NCBI GenBank assembly: GCA_020847695.1
Contig: JADLBP010000048.1
Span: 1 to 64,000, forward strand
DNA: 64,000 nucleotides
Origin: Planctomycetota bacterium
Lineage (GTDB): Bacteria > Planctomycetota > UBA1135 > GCA-002686595
Reading direction: 5' to 3'
A program made the translations under genes and the position numbers. The notes under the pieces are model-generated. The model was not told the origin of the DNA. It did not search any database and saw only the letters and a list, made by a program, of their open reading frames with translations. Of the stretch, positions 16,932 through 24,471 are shown one piece after another. How positions within the stretch are numbered: the stretch's first letter is position 1; each line of letters begins with the position of its first letter.

Positions 16932-19070
16932 ATGTCGATTCGAACGCTCGCTCTCGGTGCCGCGGCGCTCGCGGTGGTCGTCGGCGGACTGCTCTTCCAG
17001 CGTTTCTCGGCGAACCGGGAGCCCGAGGCGGCGTCCGAGCCCGTCGCCGCGCGCGACTCGGTCGCGGCCTCGGCTACGGCGTCGACCGCGATCCCGACAC
17101 CCGCGCCCTCCGCGAAGCCGCCGGTCGACGCCGCGGCGCCGGATGCGGCCGCGCAGGCGCCCGAGCTCGTCCCGACCGACGCCGACTTCTTCCATCCCGA
17201 CCACCAGCCCGGTCCGGACGGCAAGCGGCCGGAGCTGCCGACGCCCGCGTACGGCGGTCGCGTGATCGTGCGCACCGACTTGATGCCGCCGAGCCTGAAC
17301 TACGCGCTCGACGGGACCGCGGTGACGCGGCGGATCCTGTACGAGGTCCACGAGACGCTCGCGGTCTCCGATTTCGCGACCGGCGAGCTCCTGCCCGACC
17401 TCGCGGCGAGCTGGGACGTCGAGGATTCGCTCTTCCTGAAGCGAACCGACGCATCCGGCGCGGCGGCGACGCCCGAGCGGCTGGTCGGCCTCGTCACGCG
17501 CGACGGCGAGCACTACGAGGTCCGCGCGCGCGACCCGCGGGCGCCGGACGGCGGATCGAGCGCCGCGCCGTTGCGCGTGCCGATCGCCGACGTGCAGTCG
17601 CTCGAGCGCGGCACCGTGATCACGTTCCACCTGCGGCGCGACGTGCGCTGGCAGGACGGCGAGCCGTTCGACGCGTCCGATGTCGCCTTCAGCTTCTCGA
17701 TCTACTCGAATCCGCGCGTGCGCTGCGACAACAAGCGCTCGAACTACGACGCGGTGCGCTCGTGCGAGGTGCTCGATCCGTACACGGTGCGCTTCGCGTT
17801 GGACCGCGCGCACTTCAAGGCGCTCGGCAATCTCGCCGACCTCTTCTTGATGCCCGCGCACCGCTACGACCTCTCCGATCCCGACCACGCGCGCTTCGAT
17901 CCCGACTACGTCGCGGCGAAACGGGCCGCGGACCCGAGCTGGAAGCCGACCGCCGACGAGCAGGGCGACTACGTCAACGCGCACCCGAACAACCGGGAGC
18001 TGATCGGCCTCGGGCCGTATCGCGTCACCGAGTGGAGCAAGGACTACCTCGAAGCCGAGCGCTGGGACGGCTACTTCGCGCCCGAGAACGGCGGGTGGTT
18101 CGACACCATCCGCTGGCGGCTGATCGAGAACGACAACACCGCGAACGAGGCGTTGCTCGCCGGCGAGATCGACTTCAACGATCGCTTGCGCGCCGACGAG
18201 TACTTCGGCGAGTTCACGCAATCGAAGGCGTTCACCGACCGCTGCTACAAGGGCTATCTCTACGCCGACGCCTACGGCTTCGTCGCCTGGAACCTGACGC
18301 GCAAGCCGTTCGCCGACGTGCGCGTGCGCCAGGCGCTCGGGCGACTGTTCGACTACCCGGACATTCGCACCAACTACTACCGCGACCAGGCGATCCAAGT
18401 GACCGGACCGCAGCCGGTGTCGTCGCCGGCGTACGACTGGACGATCGAGCCGTTGAAGTTCGACCCGCAGCGCGCCGACGAGCTCTTGACCGAGGCCGGT
18501 TGGTACGACCGCGACGGCGACGGGCTGCGCGACAAGGACGGCGTGGCGTTCGAGTTCGAGATCACCATCAACACGGGCTCGAAGACCAGCGAGGTGTTGA
18601 TGGCGCGCTTCCAGGAGGAGCTCGCGAAGCAAGGCATCCGCGCGCGCATCACCGCTAACGAATGGAGTCTCTTCCAGGAGCGTTGCGTCCGCCGCGATTT
18701 CGACGCCGCCGCGCGCGGCTGGGTGCCGCCGCCCGAGGTCGATCCCGACGCGCTCTTCCACTCGCGTTGGGCGAAGCCCGAAGTCGGCGGCTCGAACTTC
18801 TGCGGCTTCGCGGATCCCGAGGTCGATCGACTGATCGAAGCGGGCCAGCGCGAGATCGACGACGCCGCGCGCTACGCGATCTGGCGCGAGCTCGGCCGGC
18901 GGATCTACGCCGCGCAGCCGTACGTCTTCCTCTTCAACCCGGCGCGCAAGTTCGGCCTGAACAAGTCGATCCGCGGCTTCCAGGCGCTGCGCCTCGACCC
19001 GAACTACCAGCTGCGACGCTGGTACTTCCCGGCGGGAACGCCCGGGACGAGAGCCACCCGCGCTCGCTAG
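16932..19070 (+). CDS. Membrane-anchored peptide-binding protein (SBP family 5), second system
   Basis: The 712-residue product is a second OppA/DppA-type binding protein, longer than usual. It has an N-terminal helix (about residues 4-24) without a lipobox cysteine, then an Ala/Pro/Ser-rich linker of about 60 residues, then the binding domain. Hallmarks include GGRVIVRTDLMPPSLNYAL, ITFHLRRDVRWQDGEPFDASDVAFSF (key W-QDG-PFDA-DV), LIGLGPYRV and LFDYPDIRTNYY. An insertion of about 70 residues precedes the heavy-chain motif. ATG 16932 is preferred over an in-frame TTG at 16923. It is the first gene of a five-gene importer operon. Confidence 0.92.
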   Translation: MSIRTLALGAAALAVVVGGLLFQRFSANREPEAASEPVAARDSVAASATASTAIPTPAPSAKPPVDAAAPDAAAQAPELVPTDADFFHPDHQPGPDGKRPELPTPAYGGRVIVRTDLMPPSLNYALDGTAVTRRILYEVHETLAVSDFATGELLPDLAASWDVEDSLFLKRTDASGAAATPERLVGLVTRDGEHYEVRARDPRAPDGGSSAAPLRVPIADVQSLERGTVITFHLRRDVRWQDGEPFDASDVAFSFSIYSNPRVRCDNKRSNYDAVRSCEVLDPYTVRFALDRAHFKALGNLADLFLMPAHRYDLSDPDHARFDPDYVAAKRAADPSWKPTADEQGDYVNAHPNNRELIGLGPYRVTEWSKDYLEAERWDGYFAPENGGWFDTIRWRLIENDNTANEALLAGEIDFNDRLRADEYFGEFTQSKAFTDRCYKGYLYADAYGFVAWNLTRKPFADVRVRQALGRLFDYPDIRTNYYRDQAIQVTGPQPVSSPAYDWTIEPLKFDPQRADELLTEAGWYDRDGDGLRDKDGVAFEFEITINTGSKTSEVLMARFQEELAKQGIRARITANEWSLFQERCVRRDFDAAARGWVPPPEVDPDALFHSRWAKPEVGGSNFCGFADPEVDRLIEAGQREIDDAARYAIWRELGRRIYAAQPYVFLFNPARKFGLNKSIRGFQALRLDPNYQLRRWYFPAGTPGTRATRAR

Positions 19071-19079
19071 GATCCGCGC

Positions 19080-20177
19080 GTGGTGCAAGGCTCGTCGCAG
19101 CGTGCGTTCGGCGTCGCGGGCGGCGGGGCGCGGGCGCTCGCGCGCAGCGTGCTGACGCGCATCGGCGTGTTCCTCGGCGTCAGCGTGCTCGTGTTCTGCG
19201 TGATCCACGCCGCACCGGGGGATCCGTCGCTCTCGGTCGGCGTCGACGTCGGCGACGCCGTCGCGGTCGCGAGCGACGGCGCGCGCGCACGGTTCCGGGC
19301 GGAGCACTTGCTCGACGCCTCGCTCGTCCGGCAGTACCTGCACTACCTCGGACCGTTCGATCTCTCGCCGCGCGGTCATCCGTGGTTCGGCGGCACCGGT
19401 GAGGATCCGTGGGGCGGGCTCGTGTGCTTCGACTTCGGTCACGAGTTCCGACGCCCGACGATTTCGGTCTCGAGCGAGCTCGCGAAGCGCCTGGCGGTGA
19501 CCGTGCCGCTGACGGCGGTCGCCGTCCTGCTCGCGTATGCGCTCGCGGTGCCTCTCGGCGTCGCGTGCGCGCGCCGCCGGGGCTCCGCGTTCGATCGCGC
19601 GACGAGCACGCTGCTGCTCGCGTGCTTCTCGGTGCCCGCGTACTGGGCGGCGTTGCTCTTGATGCTGGTCTTCGGCGCGCGCGGCCTCGACTGGTTGCCG
19701 ATGCTCGGGCTGCACGACAAGGACGCGGCCGAGTTCGGCGCGTTCGCGAGCGCGCTCGACCTCGCGCGGCACGCGCTGCTGCCGGTGGTCGTGATGACGT
19801 ACGGCGCGCTCGCCTACATCGCGCGGCAGACGCGCGGGGCGATGATCGAGGCTCTCGAATCCGACTACGTGCGCGCCGCGCGAGCACGCGGGCTCGCCGA
19901 GACGCGCGTCGTCTGGCGGCATGCGTTCTCGAACGCAGTTTTCCCGCTGCTGACGCTCGCGGGCTCTCTGTTGCCCGCGTTGGTCGGCGGCTCGGTGCTC
20001 GTGGAGTCGATCTTCGAGCTGCCCGGCGTCGGCCGCTACGCCTACGAGGGTTTCCTCCAGCGCGACTACAACGTCGTGATGGCGACGACGTTGGTCTCCG
20101 CGCTGATGACGCTCGCGGGTCTCGCGCTGTCCGACGCCCTCTACGCGTGGTTCGATCCGAGGGTGCGCCGTGCGTGA
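19080..20177 (+). CDS. Peptide ABC transporter permease (OppB/DppB type), second system
   Basis: The 365-residue inner-membrane permease begins at GTG 19080 (a second GTG follows at 19083). It has a first helix VFLGVSVLVFCVIHAAPGDP with the usual PGDP turn, an external segment with RQYLHYLGPFDLS, then the core with the EAA loop RAARARGLAETRVVWRHAFSN and FELPGVGRYAYEGF. It lies 9 nt after the binding-protein gene; its end overlaps the next permease start by 8 nt. Confidence 0.92.
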   Translation: MVQGSSQRAFGVAGGGARALARSVLTRIGVFLGVSVLVFCVIHAAPGDPSLSVGVDVGDAVAVASDGARARFRAEHLLDASLVRQYLHYLGPFDLSPRGHPWFGGTGEDPWGGLVCFDFGHEFRRPTISVSSELAKRLAVTVPLTAVAVLLAYALAVPLGVACARRRGSAFDRATSTLLLACFSVPAYWAALLLMLVFGARGLDWLPMLGLHDKDAAEFGAFASALDLARHALLPVVVMTYGALAYIARQTRGAMIEALESDYVRAARARGLAETRVVWRHAFSNAVFPLLTLAGSLLPALVGGSVLVESIFELPGVGRYAYEGFLQRDYNVVMATTLVSALMTLAGLALSDALYAWFDPRVRRA

Positions 20178-21792
20178 CGCGAACCCGAGCTACCTCGCGC
20201 TGGTGCGCCGCCGCTTCCTCGCGCGGCCGTTCGCGAAGCTCGCGCTCGCGACGTTGTTCCTGCTCGCGGGCGTCGCCGTGCTCGCGCCGCTGCTCGCGAA
20301 CGACCGGCCGCTCTACCTGCGCGCGGTCGATCGCGCGGGGTTCGTCTCGGCGCAGCGCACGCTGCCGTTGGTCGCGCGAGAGCTCGCCGACGCGCTCGCG
20401 AGCCCGACTCGGGACGCGGCGGCGATCGAACGCGCGCGGGTCGCGCTCGAGCTGCGGCTCGCGACGCTCGGGCGCGCGGGCGGCGCGTCGGTCGACGCCG
20501 CGCTGCGGCCGCTCGGCGCGCGCGCGCGCGAGCTCGCGGCCCGCGCCGCGCGGATGGACGTCGACCCGCCCGCGACCGAACTCGCCTCGGACCTCGCCGC
20601 GTGGCGCGACGAGCTCGCGCGCGCCGCCGCGGAGCTCGTCGTGCGCGACGCCGCGCATCCGAACGGCCTGGAGCTCGTGCCAGCGACGTCGTACCCGGCC
20701 CTCGCCGCGCTTTCCTGGGTGGACGGCCTCGCGCTCGGCGCGTGGGTCGCGGCGGCGCTCGCGTTCGCGGGCGCGGGCCTCGCGCGCCGTCGACTGGGCG
20801 GAGTGGCCATCGCCGTCGTCGGAACCGCGGGTGCGTTGGTCGGAGCGCTCGCGTGCGCGCTCGTCGGCGAGTCCGGCGCGGCTCCGGGCACCGGACAGAA
20901 GCTCGCCATCGGCCGCGGCGACCTCGTCGTCCAGCGCGCGGTGTTCGCGCCGATCCCGTTCGGCTTCGGCGAGACCAATCTCGGCGAGGCCGAGCGTCCG
21001 CCGAGCTGGTGGAGTTCCGCCGCGCCCGCGACCCACGCGCCGGCGGACGGTCTCGCCGCCGCGCCGTTGACGGTCGAGGTCCGCTACGGCGAGCGGCCGC
21101 TCGGCGATCCGTGGCGTCACCCGTTCGGCACCGACTCGCTCGGTCGCGACCTGGTCGCGCGCTGCGTGTGGGGCGCGCGCGCGAGCCTCGCGATCGGCGC
21201 CGCGGCGGCGTTGGCGGTCGCGTGGATCGGGACGTTGATCGGCGCGCTCGCGGGGCACTTCCGCGGGCGTGTGGACGCGGTGCTCTCGCGCGTGATCGAG
21301 ATCGTCAAGTGCGTGCCGAGCTTCTTCCTCGCGGTGCTCGCGTTGTCGTTGGTGCGCGTCGACGGCGCGACCGCGGCGCTCGCCGTCGCGGTGGTGATCG
21401 CGCTGTTCGGGTGGACCGAGATCGCGCGGCTCGTGCGCGCGGAGTTCCTGCGCAGCGCCGAGCTCGACTGGGTGCTCGCCGCGCGCGCGGTCGGTGTGTC
21501 CGAGACCCGGCTCGTGCTCGTGCACGTGTTGCCGAACGCGCTCTCGCCGGCGATCGTCGCGGCGGTGTTCGCGGTCGCGGGCGCGATCCTGCTCGAGTCC
21601 GCGCTCTCGTTCCTCGGCGTCGGGCTCGCCGAACCGGTGCCGTCGTGGGGCTCGGTGCTCGGCGACGCGCCGAACGCGAGGGTCTGGTGGACGGTGTTGT
21701 TCCCGGGCCTCTTCCTGTTCGTCACGCTGCTCTCCGTGCACCGCGTCGGCGAGGCGCTGCGCGAAGCGCTCGATCCGAGGTCGCGCGCATGA
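20170..21792 (+). CDS. Peptide ABC transporter permease (OppC/DppC type) with large insertion
   Basis: The 540-residue product is about 240 residues longer than a normal OppC. Helix 1 is at about 23-43. An inserted region follows: a charged Ala/Arg-rich helical stretch (about 60-165) and two extra hydrophobic helices (about 187-205 and 211-233). Only then comes the DppC motif HPFGTDSLGRDLVAR at about 317-331 and the normal transport core with the EAA loop LAARAVGVSETRLVLVHVLPN. Translation starts at GTG 20170 and the end overlaps the next ATG by 4 nt. Codon bias in the insertion is like the rest, so it is not a recent frame disruption. Its function is unknown. Confidence 0.9.
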   Translation: MRDANPSYLALVRRRFLARPFAKLALATLFLLAGVAVLAPLLANDRPLYLRAVDRAGFVSAQRTLPLVARELADALASPTRDAAAIERARVALELRLATLGRAGGASVDAALRPLGARARELAARAARMDVDPPATELASDLAAWRDELARAAAELVVRDAAHPNGLELVPATSYPALAALSWVDGLALGAWVAAALAFAGAGLARRRLGGVAIAVVGTAGALVGALACALVGESGAAPGTGQKLAIGRGDLVVQRAVFAPIPFGFGETNLGEAERPPSWWSSAAPATHAPADGLAAAPLTVEVRYGERPLGDPWRHPFGTDSLGRDLVARCVWGARASLAIGAAAALAVAWIGTLIGALAGHFRGRVDAVLSRVIEIVKCVPSFFLAVLALSLVRVDGATAALAVAVVIALFGWTEIARLVRAEFLRSAELDWVLAARAVGVSETRLVLVHVLPNALSPAIVAAVFAVAGAILLESALSFLGVGLAEPVPSWGSVLGDAPNARVWWTVLFPGLFLFVTLLSVHRVGEALREALDPRSRA

Positions 21793-22778
21793 ACGCCCGA
21801 GAGCTTCGCACTCCGCTGCTCGCCGTGCGCGACCTCGCCGTGCACTTCGACGCTCCGCACTCGGCCTCCGGAGTCGCGCGCGCGGTCGACGGTGTCGGCT
21901 TCGAGGTCGGCGAGGGCGAGGTGCTCGCGTTGTTCGGCGAGTCGGGTTCCGGCAAGAGCGTCACCGCGCGCGCGATCCTCGGTCTGGTCGAACGGCCCGG
22001 ACGCCTGGTCGCGGGCTCGATCCGTTTCGCGGGGCGCGAGCTCGTCGGTCTCGCGGAGTCCGATTACCGCCGCGTCCGCGGCCGAGAGATCGCGCTCGTC
22101 TTCCAGGATCCCGCCGCGGCGCTGAACCCGGTGTTGACGCTCGGCGAGCAGCTCTGCGAGGCTCCGCGCGCGCATCTCGGGCTCACCGCGGCGGCCGCCC
22201 GCGAGCGCGCGACCGCGTTGCTCGGCGAACTCGGCTTCGACGGCGACTCCGGCTGGCTCGCGCGGTTCCCGCACCAGCTGTCGGGCGGCCAACGGCAGCG
22301 CGCCGCGCTCGCGCAAGCATTGCTCTGCGAGCCGAAGCTGGTGCTCGCCGACGAGCCGACGACCGCGCTCGATCCGACGTTGGTCGCGACCGTCGTCGAG
22401 CTCCTGCGCCGGCGAGCGAGCGAACGCGGAACCGGCGTGCTCTGGATCACGCACGACCTGCGCGTCGCGCGGTCGATCGCAAGTCGCGCGGTGGTGCTCT
22501 ACGCCGGGCGGGTCGTCGAAACCGGGCCGCTCGCGGAGCTCTCGCGCTCACCGCGCCACCCCTACACGCGGGCGCTGTTCGACGCGCGGCCGTCGGCGAC
22601 GCGCCGCGGCTCGCCGTTGCTCGCACCGCAGGGCTCCGCCGGCGATCCGAGCGCGTGGCCGAGCGGTTGTCGGTTCCATCCTCGCTGCCCGTTCGCCGAC
22701 GCGGCGTGCGCCGCGATCGAGCCCGCGCTCGCGCGCGGCGTCGCTTGCCATCATCCGCTCGCGGAGGCCGGACGATGA
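21789..22778 (+). CDS. Oligopeptide ABC transporter ATPase (OppD/DppD type), second system
   Basis: The 329-residue product has Walker A GESGSGKSV, Q-loop VFQDPAAALNPVLT, signature LSGGQRQR, Walker B LVLADEPTTALD, switch ITHD, and the oligopeptide C-terminal domain with PSGCRFHPRCPFADAAC. It overlaps both neighbours by 4 nt. Confidence 0.93.
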   Translation: MNARELRTPLLAVRDLAVHFDAPHSASGVARAVDGVGFEVGEGEVLALFGESGSGKSVTARAILGLVERPGRLVAGSIRFAGRELVGLAESDYRRVRGREIALVFQDPAAALNPVLTLGEQLCEAPRAHLGLTAAAARERATALLGELGFDGDSGWLARFPHQLSGGQRQRAALAQALLCEPKLVLADEPTTALDPTLVATVVELLRRRASERGTGVLWITHDLRVARSIASRAVVLYAGRVVETGPLAELSRSPRHPYTRALFDARPSATRRGSPLLAPQGSAGDPSAWPSGCRFHPRCPFADAACAAIEPALARGVACHHPLAEAGR

Positions 22779-23563
22779 GCTCGCGCGAGCCGATCCTGGT
22801 CGTCGAGGGACTCGCGAAGACCTACCGGACCGCCGCGGGGCCGGTCGAGGCGTTGCGCGACGTGTCGTTCGAGCTCGCGCGCGGCGAGCGGCTCGCGGTC
22901 GTCGGCGAGTCGGGCTCCGGCAAGAGCACCCTGGTGCGCGCGTTGCTCGCGTTGGTGCGGCCGGACGCCGGGCGCGTGCGGCTCTCGCCGCGCGGCGCGG
23001 GCCGGATGCTCGAGTGGAGCTCGCTCGCCGGGCGCGAGCTCGCCCGCGCGCGCCGCTACGTGCAGCCGGTCTTCCAGGATCCGATGGCGAGCCTCAACCC
23101 GCGTCGTCCGGTGATCGCGGCGGTCGAGGAGCCGTTGGTCGTCCACGGCCTCGCTCGCGGCGACGCGGCGCGCGCGCGCGCGATCGCCTTGTGCGCGGAG
23201 GTCGGCCTCGAGCCCGCGACCGCCGCGCGCTTCCCGCACGAGCTGTCGCTCGGTCAAGCGCAGCGCGCGTGCCTGGCGCGCGCTTTGGCGAGCGAGCCGG
23301 AGCTCCTGGTGCTCGACGAGCCGACCTCGGCGCTCGACGTCGGGCTGCAGGCGCAGATCGTCAACTTGCTGTTCGCCTCGGCGCGGGCGCGTGAGCTCGC
23401 GCTGCTCTTCGTGTCGCACGATCTCGACCTGGTCGGTCACGTCGCCGAGCGCGTGCTCGTGCTCGAGCGCGGCCGGATCGTCGAGGCGGGCGCGGTCGAG
23501 CAGGTGCTCGACGCGCCGCGCCACGAGCACACACGCGCGCTGGTGCGCGCGTGGCAGCTCTGA
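22775..23563 (+). CDS. Oligopeptide ABC transporter ATPase (OppF/DppF type), short form
   Basis: The 262-residue product has Walker A GESGSGKST, Q-loop VFQDPMASLNP, Walker B LLVLDEPTSALD and switch VSHD. Two features are odd. The signature reads LSLGQAQR instead of LSGGQ-QR, and the cysteine-containing oligopeptide C-terminal domain of its partner and of the first system is missing. It is the last gene of the second importer operon and ends 11 nt from the convergent HAD gene with no obvious terminator. Confidence 0.9.
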   Translation: MSSREPILVVEGLAKTYRTAAGPVEALRDVSFELARGERLAVVGESGSGKSTLVRALLALVRPDAGRVRLSPRGAGRMLEWSSLAGRELARARRYVQPVFQDPMASLNPRRPVIAAVEEPLVVHGLARGDAARARAIALCAEVGLEPATAARFPHELSLGQAQRACLARALASEPELLVLDEPTSALDVGLQAQIVNLLFASARARELALLFVSHDLDLVGHVAERVLVLERGRIVEAGAVEQVLDAPRHEHTRALVRAWQL

Positions 23564-23574
23564 GCGGCCTGGCG

Positions 23575-24318
23575 TCAGCTCGCCGCGGCTGCCTTCGGCG
23601 CGATCGCGACGCCGTAGTGGGCGATCAAGAGCGCGCGCAGCTCGTCGAAGTCGCGGATCGCGTGGTCGGGCGTCTCGGCGGGCGTCGGTTGCGAGCGCGC
23701 CGCGCGGGCGGCCCACACCGTCACCATGCCGAGCTTCTTCGGCGGCGCGATGTCGTTCTTCGGGTTGTCGCCGACGTACATCACCTGGCGCGGCTGGAGC
23801 GCGAGCGTGCGCAGCGCGAGCTGGTAGAGCTTCGGGTTCGGCTTCGAGATCCCGATCTCGTCGGAGATGAAGACCGCCTCGCGATCGAGATAGGGGACCA
23901 GGCCGAGGCGCACCAGCTTCTCCGCTTGCTTCACCGACAAGCCGTGGGTGATCACGCCGAGGCGCAGCCCGGCCGCCTTCAGGTCGTGGAAGAGCTCCTT
24001 CACGCCCGGGAACGTCCGCAGCTCGTGGAACTTGGTGTCGTGGTACGCGGCGACGCCGGCGGCGACGACCAACGAGCGGTTCAGGTTGGTCAGGCTCTCG
24101 CGCGGCAGGCGCAGCAAGAGCTTGTCGAAGTGGTGCTCGTAGTTCGACGAGAACTCGGCGATCACCTCTTCGAGCTCGGCGAAGACGACCTCGGGGTCCG
24201 CCTTCAGGCCCGCGGCGACCATCGCCTTGACCGCGTTGCGGCGCGCTTGCCGGGCGAACCCGGTCGTGTCGCACAGCGTGTCGTCGATGTCGAACAGGAT
24301 CGCGCGGAGCTCGCTCAT
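23575..24318 (-). CDS. HAD superfamily phosphatase
   Basis: The 247-residue product is a subfamily IA HAD hydrolase. Motif I is DIDDTLCD (nucleophile Asp near residue 9), motif II is the Thr in ITHG, motif III is the Lys in SKPNPKLY and motif IV is VGDNPKND. An alpha-helical cap lies between motifs I and II. Such enzymes dephosphorylate small metabolites such as phosphoglycolate or nucleotides; the substrate cannot be read from sequence. ATG 24318 is chosen because motif I then lies at the usual distance; a longer frame reaching 24408 overlaps its promoter. Confidence 0.92.
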   Translation of the reverse strand: MSELRAILFDIDDTLCDTTGFARQARRNAVKAMVAAGLKADPEVVFAELEEVIAEFSSNYEHHFDKLLLRLPRESLTNLNRSLVVAAGVAAYHDTKFHELRTFPGVKELFHDLKAAGLRLGVITHGLSVKQAEKLVRLGLVPYLDREAVFISDEIGISKPNPKLYQLALRTLALQPRQVMYVGDNPKNDIAPPKKLGMVTVWAARAARSQPTPAETPDHAIRDFDELRALLIAHYGVAIAPKAAAAS

Positions 24319-24327
24319 CGAACGCTG

Positions 24328-24356
24328 AGCGTAGGGGCTCCTGGTGCGCGCCGCAA
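24328..24356 (-). promoter_or_regulatory. Promoter of the HAD gene
   Basis: On the minus strand TTGCGG (24351-24356), 17 bp and TACGCT (24328-24333) end 9 nt before the ATG at 24318, implying a leader of only a few nucleotides. Confidence 0.5.
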
Positions 24357-24412
24357 CGTCGGCGCAGGCCACGATGCGCGCGCGGCGGCGCGCAAGACCG
24401 CCTTCCAAGCGA

Positions 24413-24444
24413 ACGGGGCCCCGCGCGTTCGCGCGGAGCCCCGT
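24413..24444 (-). terminator. Terminator after the first secretin-like gene
   Basis: A strong GC hairpin pairs ACGGGG with CCCCGT and inner CCGCGC with GCGCGG around a short loop. It is 28 nt downstream of the minus-strand stop at 24472. The following minus-strand bases (TTCGCTTGG) are only mildly T-rich. Confidence 0.6.
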
Positions 24445-24471
24445 GAATCGGCTCGGACGGTTCCGGATCGA

